Of a DNA stretch of 62,724 nucleotides, positions 42,021-50,653 are shown piece by piece. The stretch lies in the NCBI GenBank assembly GCA_910579285.1, contig CAJTTT010000021.1, positions 1 through 62,724 of the forward strand, read 5' to 3'. The notes under the pieces were generated by a model. The model ran no database searches and was not told where the DNA came from. It saw nothing but the letters and a program-made list of their open reading frames with translations. A program made the translations under genes and the position numbers. This DNA comes from an uncultured Lachnospiraceae bacterium (GTDB taxonomy: Bacteria > Bacillota > Clostridia > Lachnospirales > Lachnospiraceae). Each line of letters starts with the position of its first letter. Position 1 is the stretch's first letter.

Positions 42021-42821
42021 CTAAAACCACTTCACCATTCCTTTTGCCCATGTCTTGAAAAAGAGCCAGTTTGACGACACATGTTCATCGATCATGCGGC
42101 AGGCGCTTTCATAGTCAAAGGGCTGCCTGTTGCTGATCTGTGTATAAACGCCAGTGGCCCGGGAATATCCGAGCGCGATTTTTCCGCTTGCCACATCGCC
42201 TATTGCCACCTGCGCACCGTGCGCGGAGGCGCCGAAGGCAAATTGGCCGAAAACCACAGCGCCCAGAGAAAAAATACCGAACGAAATGGCGCCCATGCTG
42301 ATCACGCCCACAGAGACAGTGCCAAGAGCGATCAGTCCGAAGGCAAGATTGGCAAGGGACAGAAGGCCCAGAGAGACAAGGCCGATGGAGCATCCGCCCA
42401 TTGAGGCAAGACCAATGGCAAGCCAGCCCTGCGCGACAGTGCCGATGGCGATTACGCCTTTTGCCCGATGAATGCCGGCTCCCAGATTGATGTGCACAAG
42501 GGGCAGATTCCCGATCATTTTTTTGCTCTTATATTCATAGTGGGGTCTTCGTCCGGCGCGGTATTCTCCCCGCCTGACTGTCTCTGCGCGGGGGTACGTT
42601 TCTGCCGCTGCCCGATCCATTTCTTCCGTTTCTTTCAGAAGATAATCTGTGCTGACTCCAAAAATCTGGCTGATTGCCACGATCTTATCTAACTCTGGAA
42701 CCGATTGGTCCGTCTCCCATTTTGACACGGACTGCCTCGATACCCCCAGTTTCTCCCCAAAAGTTTCCTGTGAAAATCCCTGTTCTGTCCTTAATCTGAA
42801 AATCTTTTCTCCAAGCGTCAT
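42021..42821 (-). CDS. XRE regulator with Gly/Ala/Ser-rich repeat tail
   Basis: A 266-residue protein. Residues 1-60 are a Cro/CI HTH (FSQETFGEKLGVSRQSVSKWET). A basic linker follows. Residues about 115-230 are an unusual run of short hydrophobic blocks ending in Gly, such as VAQGWLAIGLASMGG and LALGTVSVG-like units, roughly 5-6 residues each. This looks like a beta-helix or a membrane-associating repeat. The C-terminal 35 residues carry a KTWAKGMVKWF end. The ATG at 42821 has GAGGAGTCATCT upstream. What the tail senses is unknown. Confidence 0.8.
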   Translation of the reverse strand: MTLGEKIFRLRTEQGFSQETFGEKLGVSRQSVSKWETDQSVPELDKIVAISQIFGVSTDYLLKETEEMDRAAAETYPRAETVRRGEYRAGRRPHYEYKSKKMIGNLPLVHINLGAGIHRAKGVIAIGTVAQGWLAIGLASMGGCSIGLVSLGLLSLANLAFGLIALGTVSVGVISMGAISFGIFSLGAVVFGQFAFGASAHGAQVAIGDVASGKIALGYSRATGVYTQISNRQPFDYESACRMIDEHVSSNWLFFKTWAKGMVKWF

Positions 42822-42896
42822 AGATGACTCCTCTTTCTTGTTTTTTATAATGTGTCCTTACAGCTAAATATGATTATAAAAAAGTCTGGAAAAAAG

Positions 42897-42925
42897 GCTA
42901 TACAGGCCGCTTGGAAATTTGTCAA
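42897..42925 (-). promoter_or_regulatory. Sigma-A-like promoter of the XRE-repeat gene
   Basis: On the minus strand TTGACA (42925-42920) and TATAGC (42902-42897) are 17 bp apart. It reads towards the XRE gene at 42821. A second TATAAT-like element lies at 42878-42873. Confidence 0.55.
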
Positions 42926-42978
42926 CTGTTGGTTGCAGCTGCCTGTTTATGCTTGTTTTACAGTATGAGATCAATTTC

Positions 42979-43842
42979 TTATGCGGCAAACTTCTTATAT
43001 TCTCCGATCAGCGCCGCCCGGGAATCCGTTCCATGTCCGACTAACGCTGTCCTCGCAACAGGAAGTTCCGGGCTGATAAACCCTTTCAGCAGTGTCCATA
43101 CATCCGGCTGACATTTTTCCTGCTCCATCTGGCTGAACGTGCCAAGCACGATCCCGCGCACCTGTTCAAATGCCCCAAGCTGGCGTAACTGACTGAAATA
43201 GGTGAGCATCTGGGGTACCGTGCCGCCCAGCGATTCCAGAAGCAGAATCCTGTCTGCCAGCGTTGGAAAGTACGGCGTGCCTGCCAGCTTCAAAAAGCAG
43301 CGGATATTTCCGCCCACGACAATTCCTTCCATTGCATTTCCCTGCAAAAAGGTAAAGGGAAACTGAAAGAGCGTCTCATTATTTCCCAAAACAGTATTTC
43401 TAAAATTTTCCTGCTGTTCTTCGGCATGGTCGTATATCAGATTGCAGATCTGATACAGTACGGAAGACTTGCCTGTCTTTGTGTAGATGGCGTTTAACAC
43501 GGTTGTCAGATCGCTGTATCCCCAAAATTTTTTATCGGTATCAGCAATCGCCCCAAAATCCAGATAGGGCAGAATCCCATTGGCAATATCTCCGCCGGAA
43601 ATATCAAAAATCCCCTTGATGGCGTGATCCCTGTAAAAATCCGTCAATGCCTGCGCGCGCTCCTGGGCGCTGCCGCTCTCCACACTTCCCCGCTCGAAAA
43701 TGCAGGGGGAAAACACCGGTACAAGACGCATGCCCAGAAGCAGCGATTCCAGCCGCCTTATCTTCGTTTCCTTCCGCTTTTCCCAGCCGTTAGAACAGCA
43801 TACAATCCCTATCTTATCACCGGGTTTCATCTCCATTTGCAT
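42979..43842 (-). CDS. LD-carboxypeptidase-type serine peptidase (S66 family)
   Basis: A 287-residue protein. Family S66 marks are the nucleophile in FWGYSDLTTVL, the Glu in ILLLESLGGTVPQ and the His in TALVGHGTDSRAAL. S66 enzymes cut L,D-tetrapeptides in murein recycling or inactivate microcin C (MccF). No signal peptide is seen, so a cytoplasmic recycling or resistance role is likely. The ATG at 43842 has GGAGG five to nine bases upstream; the longer frame runs over the previous gene. It follows the FeoB-associated gene by 22 bp on the same strand. Confidence 0.88.
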   Translation of the reverse strand: MQMEMKPGDKIGIVCCSNGWEKRKETKIRRLESLLLGMRLVPVFSPCIFERGSVESGSAQERAQALTDFYRDHAIKGIFDISGGDIANGILPYLDFGAIADTDKKFWGYSDLTTVLNAIYTKTGKSSVLYQICNLIYDHAEEQQENFRNTVLGNNETLFQFPFTFLQGNAMEGIVVGGNIRCFLKLAGTPYFPTLADRILLLESLGGTVPQMLTYFSQLRQLGAFEQVRGIVLGTFSQMEQEKCQPDVWTLLKGFISPELPVARTALVGHGTDSRAALIGEYKKFAA

Positions 43843-43864
43843 AAGAACCTCCATTTCAGGGCAA

Positions 43865-44035
43865 TTATTTTTCTGTGTCATCTGCCGCCGGTTTCTGATC
43901 CGGGCGGCATCCCCTGCACCGGCTGCAGTCACCGCCGCAGGAAAGGGATTTTCCCGCTTTCTTATCCTTAATCATCTGCCTTATGGCAAGCGCAGCTGCA
44001 CCCGCCACAAGCATTAACACGATGAATGTTCCCAT
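43865..44035 (-). CDS. FeoB-associated Cys-rich membrane protein
   Basis: A 56-residue protein with one N-terminal membrane segment (IVLMLVAGAAALAIRQM) and a Cys cluster SCGGDCSRCRGC. This matches the FeoB-associated Cys-rich family. The start ATG at 44035 has GGGAGCGGAG upstream; the longer open frame to 44233 runs into the next gene. No FeoB gene is present in the window, so it is an orphan here. It may bind iron or another metal near the membrane. It leads the S66 peptidase gene. Confidence 0.85.
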   Translation of the reverse strand: MGTFIVLMLVAGAAALAIRQMIKDKKAGKSLSCGGDCSRCRGCRPDQKPAADDTEK

Positions 44036-44110
44036 TTGCTCCGCTCCCGCTTGTTTTTCTCTTGCGCACATTATATCATAAATAATTAGGGAAAGGGAAA
44101 GGAGAAAAAC

Positions 44111-44980
44111 ATGCAAAAGATTAAAATTGGATCTCATGTGAAAATGGCGGGAAAGGAAATGTTTCTTGGATCGGTAAAGGAGGCTGCGTCTTATGGAGCC
44201 AATGTCCTGATGCTTTACACGGGGGCGCCGCAAAATACCGTAAGAAAAGAAATTGCGGCATTAAATATAGAAGCTGGATGGGAGTATGCCAGAGAAACGG
44301 GGATTGAAGAGATCGTAGTTCACGCGCCGTATATCATTAACCTTGGAAATACTGTGAAGCCTGAGACCTTTGAACTGGGCGTGACTTTTCTTGAAAAGGA
44401 GATAAAAAGAACGGCCGCCATGCGCAGCAGGATCCTGGTACTGCATCCGGGCGCTCATGTGGGAGCGGGAGAAGAAGCCGGAATGAAGCAGATCATAAAA
44501 GGTCTCAACCTCGTGCTGGATGAGAATGAGGATGATGTTTACATCGCACTGGAGACGATGGCGGGGAAGGGAAGTGAGCTGGGCGCGGCCTTCGAGGAAA
44601 TAAGAGCGATTTATGACGGCGTTCACAAAAGAGACAGACTGCGCGTCTGCTTTGACACCTGTCATGTGAATGACGCAGGGTATCGTCTGGCTGAAGACTA
44701 TGAAGGGGTGCTGCGGCAGTTTGACGAGGTGATCGGACTTTCGCAGATCGCCGCGATCCATGTCAATGACAGCATGAATCCTTGCGGTGCCCACAAGGAC
44801 CGTCATGCCAATATTGGGAAGGGCTGTATCGGATTTGACGTTTTATGCCGGATTGTCCATGACGAAAGATTTGCGCAGGTGCCAAAAATTTTGGAGACGC
44901 CCTGGCTTTGCGAAGAGGGGAGTAAGGAGAAAACGCTTCCGCCATATAAAGAGGAGATTGCGGAACTGCTAAAAGGGTGA
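44111..44980 (+). CDS. nfo: Endonuclease IV (AP endonuclease)
   Basis: A 289-residue TIM-barrel DNA repair enzyme. It nicks DNA 5' to abasic sites, using three zinc ions. Zinc ligands are seen in VHAPYIIN, LHPGAHVG, ALETMAGKGSELG, VCFDTCHVNDAGY and HVNDSMNPCGAHKDRH. The start ATG follows AAAGGAGAAAAAC. With exonuclease III elsewhere in the window it gives two AP endonuclease types. The esterase gene follows after only 4 bp. Confidence 0.95.
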   Translation: MQKIKIGSHVKMAGKEMFLGSVKEAASYGANVLMLYTGAPQNTVRKEIAALNIEAGWEYARETGIEEIVVHAPYIINLGNTVKPETFELGVTFLEKEIKRTAAMRSRILVLHPGAHVGAGEEAGMKQIIKGLNLVLDENEDDVYIALETMAGKGSELGAAFEEIRAIYDGVHKRDRLRVCFDTCHVNDAGYRLAEDYEGVLRQFDEVIGLSQIAAIHVNDSMNPCGAHKDRHANIGKGCIGFDVLCRIVHDERFAQVPKILETPWLCEEGSKEKTLPPYKEEIAELLKG

Positions 44981-44984
44981 TTTT

Positions 44985-45695
44985 ATGCTAAAAGAACTGT
45001 CAATTTCCGGCATGAACTGCCGCTTATATCTGCCGCCCGGTTATGAGGAGGGAACGGAACATTACCCGGTGATCTATGTCAATGGGGAAATTCCGATAGA
45101 GAGAATAATGACTGTATTAGTCAATAATGGCATGCGGGCAGATTTTCTTCTTCTATCTGTCAAGCCGAAAAGCTGGAACGACGATTTCACACCGTGGACC
45201 GCCCCTGCTTTCCGGGCGGAGGAGGAAGCCCCGCAGGGCAGGGCGGACGCCTATTTGTCCTGCCTGGCAGAAGAAATAAAACCGTATATGGACGCGCATT
45301 ACCGAACGAAGCCGGAGCCGGAGCATACGGCACTGTTTGGCTATTCCCTGGGCGGGCTTACGGCGGTTTATGCGCTCTACAAAACGGATGTGTTTGGTGC
45401 GGCTGCCAGTCTTTCCGGGTCACTCTGGTTTGACGGTTTCTGCACGTTTATGGAGCGTGAAAAGCCTCTTCGGACGGATTTGCGCATATACCTTTCCCTC
45501 GGGAAAAAGGAAAGCCGCAGCAAAAATCCGCGCATGAACCGGGTGGCAGCGTGTACGGAGCGGGCAGAGGAGATTCTGGCGGCACAGCTTGGGGAAACAG
45601 GCGGGAAAGTATTTTTTGAATGGAATGAGGGTGGACACTTCCACGGCATAGAGGGGCGGTTTGCGAAAGCGATTATGTGGTGGCTGGGGGGGTGA
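44985..45695 (+). CDS. Putative esterase, alpha/beta hydrolase
   Basis: A 236-residue enzyme. The nucleophile elbow is FGYSLGGLTAVYA near residue 115, and the late HFHGIEG offers the catalytic His. The fold is of the esterase D/Fes type, as in enzymes that cut siderophore or acyl esters. The N-terminal MNCRLYLPPGYEEG block is a family sign. There is no export signal. It is 4 bp after the endonuclease IV gene, and a terminator ends the unit. Confidence 0.85.
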   Translation: MLKELSISGMNCRLYLPPGYEEGTEHYPVIYVNGEIPIERIMTVLVNNGMRADFLLLSVKPKSWNDDFTPWTAPAFRAEEEAPQGRADAYLSCLAEEIKPYMDAHYRTKPEPEHTALFGYSLGGLTAVYALYKTDVFGAAASLSGSLWFDGFCTFMEREKPLRTDLRIYLSLGKKESRSKNPRMNRVAACTERAEEILAAQLGETGGKVFFEWNEGGHFHGIEGRFAKAIMWWLGG

Positions 45696-45717
45696 GTGTT
45701 AACATTAGAAAAAAATA

Positions 45718-45768
45718 CCGGCGGTATTCTATAGGCCCATAAGGCAATAGGATACCGTCGATTTTTTA
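45718..45768 (+). terminator. Rho-independent terminator of the nfo-esterase unit
   Basis: CGGCGGTATTCTAT (45719-45732) pairs with the strand ending CCGTCG at 45760, with a few mismatches, and a run of six T follows. It isolates the T7SS operon from this unit. Confidence 0.75.
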
Positions 45769-45803
45769 TACCTAATGTACACATATAAAAGAACAATAGT
45801 TAT

Positions 45804-45832
45804 TTGAAAAACGAATACAAAGAGTATAGAAT
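45804..45832 (+). promoter_or_regulatory. Sigma-A promoter of the T7SS operon
   Basis: TTGAAA (45804-45809) and TAGAAT (45827-45832) are 17 bp apart. The leader is about 90 bases, AT-rich, and ends in AAAGGAG before the EsaA-like start. No other strong promoter was noticed up to the right edge. Confidence 0.6.
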
Positions 45833-45931
45833 AAATTGTAAAAAAATATAGTTAATTGTCAGTTATTTTTAATGCAATATTGATCCTTTGTCAAATCCCA
45901 CCTTTTTCCCAATAAAGGAGTATAAATATCT

Positions 45932-48139
45932 ATGAAACAAAAGAACGTGATTTCGGTATTGATAAAAACCGCCGCCTTTTTAGGTGTATTTTTGCTTGGC
46001 TCTGCGGCAGGAATCGTTGCCATGCGGCAGTATGCATTGTATTACGGAGTAGATGAGAATGCAGTTAATGAGGTAAATAAGTTAATTACGGACAGAGTTG
46101 CCATTGTAAATTTGGACGAAGGTGTTATGGTGCAGGATGAAAAAGTCAACTACGCTGAAAAACTTGTCATAGATTTAGATGAAAATTTCTTGTTCACGGG
46201 ATTGGAGGATGCAAGACAGGGATATGCAACCGGCATTTATGCAGGATATTTGATTATTCCGGCAACTTTTTCGGAAAGTGTTGTCAGCCTGAACAGTACA
46301 CCAATTCGTTCAGAGATTAGTTATGCCATTAACAATAATCTCAGAGAAGATGTGAAAGAAGAAGTTATTTATGATGTCTTAACGCTGATGGATGATATTA
46401 ATGACAGTATCAGCTATATGTATCTGCATTCCGTATTGGATGATGTACATGCAGCGCAGGATGCGGCAAATACGGTTATGAATAATGATATAGAGGAGAG
46501 AGACGCTATAGATGCAGTACAGGCGAATGATCTGGTAGCACTTGTTCCTGTTACAGAGTTTACAGAGGTTGAGAATAACATTGAGCCGGTTGATGTTTCA
46601 GATTATATGGCCGCAAATATAGAGCTTACAGGGGAGATTGGCTTCAAATATACCGAATATCTGATGAAAAGTGAGGAAGAACATTTAAGGATAAATGAAG
46701 AAGCAATTGCGTTAATGGATGAAATGGCAAACATGAGCGGTATCATAGGTAACTGCAATTTCACCCAAAACGAGGAAGGCGGATCTGTTTATCAGGACGG
46801 AATGGAAGCGCTGGATGTCCTTTTTGGAGAGTATAGTAATTATCTGGAGGAGAAAGAGAGTGAATTAGAAGACAACGTACTGGCAATTTATAAAGATATT
46901 ATTACATATCTGACAGAATATGACAGAGCAGTGGAAGCTTATCAGACGGAAAATGAGCAGGCATACCGAAATACGCTGGACGCGTTAGAAGAACTTTTTG
47001 AGGAATACAGCGAAGGTTGTGTGATTGTCTCGGCGGAAGAGCTACAGAATATAGAGAACAAATTGGAAGAGCAGAGTGAAATGCTGTGGATACAGCAGTG
47101 TATCATTCAGGAGCTGCAGGAGGAAGACGGGGAGGAGGAAAACGAGACGGAGCAGGAGCCGGAGCCGGAAACAGACCCTGATGATACGGAAATTGACAAG
47201 GAACCGTTGAGCGAATTGCAGGAATCCATTTTGCAGGAGCTGAATGATAATTATTACTTTTTCAGCGGCTATCTCTTAGATGAAGAGGGAGAGGTTGTCA
47301 AGGACGAAAATGAGGAGAGCGTTCTCTTAACGAGTCTGATTGAAAAATACCGAAAAGATTTGAGTGATCCGCATGTGAAAGCAGAAGTTTTAGAGAAAGA
47401 AATTGGCGAAATAGAAAGAATGGAAATCAGTGAGATCTTTGACTGCATTGATGAGAAAATTCTTGAACCAATTCAAGAGAATGTTACTGGATTTGCGGCG
47501 GAAGTCATGGCACAGTACGAGGTAGAACAGGAGCAGCTGGCAGCTTATAATGAGGCAATTATGGGTTATGATCCCTTAAAATACATTAATTATGATGAAA
47601 TCCAGTCATTGACGGACCGTATGGCGGATAACGGATCCAAACTGTCAGAAGCAATTCTTGAAACAGATTTGCAGCAGATGGAATATGTAGCAGATGTTTA
47701 TGAAGCCACCAGAGAAGATCTGTTTACCTTACAGGATAATATCGTGCAGGCAAAAGAGGACTCTGACAGGGCAGTGGAAGAAGGACTGCAGGAGTTAAAA
47801 GATACAAAGAACAGTAACAGTGAGCAGAATCAGCAGGTTTTATATGACTTTTCTAAACTGCTTCCCTATACACGGCTCGGCAGTTTGGAAAATGTGCAGG
47901 CCTATGAATTTATGGTCAATCCTATCAGTGCTGTCAATACAGGAGTCAAAGAAAAAGGGGAAACGGTACGGACAGATTCGGTTAGGGCAGAAAGTGATAG
48001 TGTGCATGTTGTGACAAGGAAGCAGGAGGATTACCAGAATATCAGTATACTTATCTGTTTGGTGATATGTGTGATAATTGTATCTACTACAATTAAATAC
48101 CACTTTCATAAAAAACAAGAGTCCTACGAGCTTGAGTAG
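45932..48139 (+). CDS. EsaA/YueB-like T7SS membrane protein, single C-terminal helix
   Basis: A 735-residue protein. One N-terminal membrane segment (residues about 10-32) leads into a long extracellular coiled-coil region. The early domain (VAIVNLDEGVMV, GYLIIPATFSESVVSLNS, ISYAINNNL) matches the EsaA/YhgE N-terminal module. An acidic low-complexity patch (EEENETEQEPEPETDP) lies near residue 410. Only one membrane segment (ISILICLVICVIIVSTT) is seen at the C-terminus, whereas canonical EsaA has about five. The next gene starts 20 bp on, so this is not a simple recent truncation. It starts the operon, with AAAGGAG before the ATG. Confidence 0.75.
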   Translation: MKQKNVISVLIKTAAFLGVFLLGSAAGIVAMRQYALYYGVDENAVNEVNKLITDRVAIVNLDEGVMVQDEKVNYAEKLVIDLDENFLFTGLEDARQGYATGIYAGYLIIPATFSESVVSLNSTPIRSEISYAINNNLREDVKEEVIYDVLTLMDDINDSISYMYLHSVLDDVHAAQDAANTVMNNDIEERDAIDAVQANDLVALVPVTEFTEVENNIEPVDVSDYMAANIELTGEIGFKYTEYLMKSEEEHLRINEEAIALMDEMANMSGIIGNCNFTQNEEGGSVYQDGMEALDVLFGEYSNYLEEKESELEDNVLAIYKDIITYLTEYDRAVEAYQTENEQAYRNTLDALEELFEEYSEGCVIVSAEELQNIENKLEEQSEMLWIQQCIIQELQEEDGEEENETEQEPEPETDPDDTEIDKEPLSELQESILQELNDNYYFFSGYLLDEEGEVVKDENEESVLLTSLIEKYRKDLSDPHVKAEVLEKEIGEIERMEISEIFDCIDEKILEPIQENVTGFAAEVMAQYEVEQEQLAAYNEAIMGYDPLKYINYDEIQSLTDRMADNGSKLSEAILETDLQQMEYVADVYEATREDLFTLQDNIVQAKEDSDRAVEEGLQELKDTKNSNSEQNQQVLYDFSKLLPYTRLGSLENVQAYEFMVNPISAVNTGVKEKGETVRTDSVRAESDSVHVVTRKQEDYQNISILICLVICVIIVSTTIKYHFHKKQESYELE

Positions 48140-48159
48140 AGACTGGAAAGGAGGAAAAA

Positions 48160-48447
48160 ATGGCTGAGACATTAATGCTCAATTATGAGGCGCTGGCGCA
48201 GGAAGCTACAAAGCTGCAGGCAGAGGGAGACAGCATGAATGACTCCATCGGCAAGATCACCAATGTCATCAATGGACTTCCCGATATCTGGCAGGCAGAC
48301 ACTGGGAGAAAATATGTAGAGCAGTATAATGAACTGCGCCCGCATCTGGAAGCGGCTGTACAGTTAATTGATGATATGGTTGCACAGATGAATCAGATCG
48401 CTGCAAACTTTCAGGACGCAGACGCCGGTATGGCAGGACAGATGTAA
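48160..48447 (+). CDS. WXG100-family secreted protein (EsxA-like)
   Basis: A 95-residue helical hairpin protein, the family size. The turn reads LPDIWQADTGRKYVEQY, so W is followed by Q-A and not x-G: a variant of WXG. The C-terminal NFQDADAGM could be the secretion signal end. It has AAAGGAGGAAAAA upstream. WXG100 proteins leave through EssC as dimers and act as substrate or core helper. This is probably the system's main EsxA-like substrate, given its place between EsaA-like and EssA-like genes. Confidence 0.9.
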   Translation: MAETLMLNYEALAQEATKLQAEGDSMNDSIGKITNVINGLPDIWQADTGRKYVEQYNELRPHLEAAVQLIDDMVAQMNQIAANFQDADAGMAGQM

Positions 48448-48524
48448 GGTTGACGGCAGGGTGCGGAAACGCAGCCTGCCGAAAGCATTTCAAAGAACAA
48501 TCGGGAAAACGGGCAGGAATAGGA

Positions 48525-49025
48525 ATGAAAAAGCATACGGCAAAGAGAGTAAAAATAATTGTTGCAATCGGTACATGCTGTCTTTTATTTAATATAATGA
48601 CAACATATGCTGCTGAAGTTATATTTGATGCGAATGCGGTAAAGGAAAAAACGGCTTCAAAATCCTCTCTGATGGATGTAAACGGAATCTTTGTATTTCG
48701 GGATGAATTTATAGAACAGGAGCGGATTGTAAAACAAGAGCAGAAAGATGCATTAACAAAAATAGAATCGCTGGTATTGTTAAGCCCGCAGAAAGATTTT
48801 GACTGTGATATGTGGGTAAATCTGGTTTTACAGGCTGATACGGAAAAATACCTCAAGGATGTTTATAATGAAAAGCAAGGAAGTAATTTACGGTGGTGGG
48901 TCTATTGCGGTACAGCGGCTGTCTGCGTGCTGTGCATTGCTGTTTGGGTGGAGGATGCGAGGAAGAAAAAGAAGGAAGATACGAAAGGAGAGTCTGTAGA
49001 AGATGAGCGATACAGAGACATTTAA
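48525..49025 (+). CDS. EssA-like T7SS membrane protein
   Basis: A 166-residue protein. A signal-like segment (IIVAIGTCCLLFNIMTTYA) is followed by about 90 extracellular residues, one membrane helix (WWVYCGTAAVCVLCIAVWV) and a charged cytoplasmic tail. This is the EssA layout and length. The sequence itself is too different for certainty, so the call rests on shape and place. The ATG at 48525 has GCAGGAATAGGA upstream; the longer frame to 48450 overlaps no useful signal. The next gene starts within its end. Confidence 0.55.
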   Translation: MKKHTAKRVKIIVAIGTCCLLFNIMTTYAAEVIFDANAVKEKTASKSSLMDVNGIFVFRDEFIEQERIVKQEQKDALTKIESLVLLSPQKDFDCDMWVNLVLQADTEKYLKDVYNEKQGSNLRWWVYCGTAAVCVLCIAVWVEDARKKKKEDTKGESVEDERYRDI

Positions 49026-49284
49026 GAGCAGTCAGGCGGAGGCGGTGATTACTGCCGGAGCTATACTGGCATCGGCAATAGCAGGAGATACAAGCTTAAA
49101 CATTACAATCAGCAGGACGAACTTATCAGTTGTGAATAATATCAGGGAGCTGGGGGCGCAATTGTCCTTAAGTAACGAAGAGTTTAAGCAGCTGGTTGAG
49201 GATGATTCTGACAGTATCTTGAATCTGGCTGAGTTTTTTTCTGATTTTGATACTGAAATGTCAGGGGACATGGAGATCAGATAA
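49003..49284 (+). CDS. LXG-associated small helical protein (TIGR04197/Lap-like)
   Basis: A 93-residue protein. SQAEAVITAGAILASAIA, ISRTNLSVVNNI and LNLAEFFSDFDTEM recall the TIGR04197/DUF3130-type partners that help LXG toxins leave through T7SS. It has no membrane segment. It overlaps the EssA-like end and lies 33 bp before the LXG-like candidate, which fits this partner role. It is preceded by AAAGGAGAG. Confidence 0.65.
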   Translation: MSDTETFKSSQAEAVITAGAILASAIAGDTSLNITISRTNLSVVNNIRELGAQLSLSNEEFKQLVEDDSDSILNLAEFFSDFDTEMSGDMEIR

Positions 49285-49317
49285 ACCCAGGCGAGTAAGG
49301 ACATGGAGGAAATACAA

Positions 49318-50616
49318 ATGGGACTGGTATTAGATCCGGCCGAGATAAAAATAAATATGGAAATTTTACGCAGCTATCTGGAGCGCGTGATCGTGCGCTA
49401 TCAAAATGTTCTGGAAAGAGTGCATGAGTATAATTCGAATGAAGATTTAGATACTAAGTCTTTTAGAAAGTCGAAGCATAAAATGGACATTTGTTACCGG
49501 CTTATTGCGGAAGGTATGATTGCAGTGCAAGAGAGTATGGCAGGAGATATTGATACACTGCTAAGCTCTATTGGAGACGAGTATCTGGATGAAGATGAGC
49601 TGATAGCACAGATAGAACGATTGAAAATGCAGTGTGCGCAATATGAAGAAAAAATAAGGTCATTGCAGTCTATGAAACCTATTTTGGGATTAGTGGGATC
49701 ATCAAGAGCCCGGGGTCTGATAGAACGTTATAGAAAAAACATTGAAAATTTAAAAGAACAGATTGCAGTATTGCAGGAAAAGATAAATTTTTTACATGAA
49801 ACGGAGGCTTTGACTGCTAATTTGTTCGAATCTGCCATGAGTTTGCTGACGGCAGTACATAATGCGATCACAGATGGCGGCGTTAATTTGAGGACTGAGA
49901 ATGGATTTGCTGGCGGACTGACATGGTTGACTGAACTTGGGGGCGCAGAAGTAGAGGAGATAGATGAAGTGGGGGAGACAGAGGAAGTGGATGATGTTGA
50001 TGGTAAAATAGATGGTGATATGGAGGGAGTTTTAGTGCTGCCGCAGCCGGGAGATACGATTACTGTTTCAAGAGGAGTAGATTCAAATGGTAAGCATATT
50101 TATGTAGATGCAGTGGTATCCCAATGGAATGCATGGTCTATAGAATATTCTATTTCAAAATGTAATTCAGAGTATTCGGATGGATTATGTTGTGAGCGTC
50201 TCAATTATGCGGTTAAGAATTATGAATGTAATAAGAATGATGATGATTTATTAATGTTTAATTTGGAGGGGTATGATGCCCCAGTATTTGCTGGTGCAAT
50301 GGTGGACGGATATGCAGATATTGGAGATATAGTGAAAGTTACATTGGACGATGGTACGGATTTCAACTTTTTAATTTTAGATGTAAAGGATACAGGACAT
50401 ACAATCGAGGAACTAGCGGAAGACAATCAATGTCAATGTGAATGGGGACATGGCTACATATTAGGTGAACAAAAAGTACAGCTATCCGTGTGTGAATTTA
50501 TTACGGCCGGAGGTTACTCTGTAAATAGTGCCATATATGCAGATAGTGGTAAATTTTTACTGAAGCGTAGTGTGGTAAGAGCTCAAATAGTTGATTCGAT
50601 ACCAATATGTGACTGA
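49318..50616 (+). CDS. LXG-like T7SS toxin candidate
   Basis: A 432-residue protein. Residues 1-195 are helical (MEILRSYLERVIVRYQNV, then a long coiled coil IENLKEQIAVLQEKINFL), as in LXG N-termini. A variable acidic linker (about 215-240) leads to a C-terminal domain of about 185 residues rich in Cys and Asp, with YADIGDIVKVTLDDG and CEWGHGYILGEQK. That block resembles beta-barrel domains near phage or wall-active proteins, but this is a guess. The ATG at 49318 follows GGAGGAAATACAA. The order small helical protein, toxin candidate, lipoprotein fits effector and immunity. Confidence 0.55.
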   Translation: MGLVLDPAEIKINMEILRSYLERVIVRYQNVLERVHEYNSNEDLDTKSFRKSKHKMDICYRLIAEGMIAVQESMAGDIDTLLSSIGDEYLDEDELIAQIERLKMQCAQYEEKIRSLQSMKPILGLVGSSRARGLIERYRKNIENLKEQIAVLQEKINFLHETEALTANLFESAMSLLTAVHNAITDGGVNLRTENGFAGGLTWLTELGGAEVEEIDEVGETEEVDDVDGKIDGDMEGVLVLPQPGDTITVSRGVDSNGKHIYVDAVVSQWNAWSIEYSISKCNSEYSDGLCCERLNYAVKNYECNKNDDDLLMFNLEGYDAPVFAGAMVDGYADIGDIVKVTLDDGTDFNFLILDVKDTGHTIEELAEDNQCQCEWGHGYILGEQKVQLSVCEFITAGGYSVNSAIYADSGKFLLKRSVVRAQIVDSIPICD

Positions 50617-50653
50617 CAAATAGAGAGTGGTAATAAGGAGAGGAGAAAGTAAA

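Noticed and set aside
42006..42022. AGGCAGCC-T-GGCTGCCT hairpin between B2 and the XRE gene
   Set aside because: It has no U-run on either strand and overlaps the stop codon of the XRE gene, so I did not call it a terminator.
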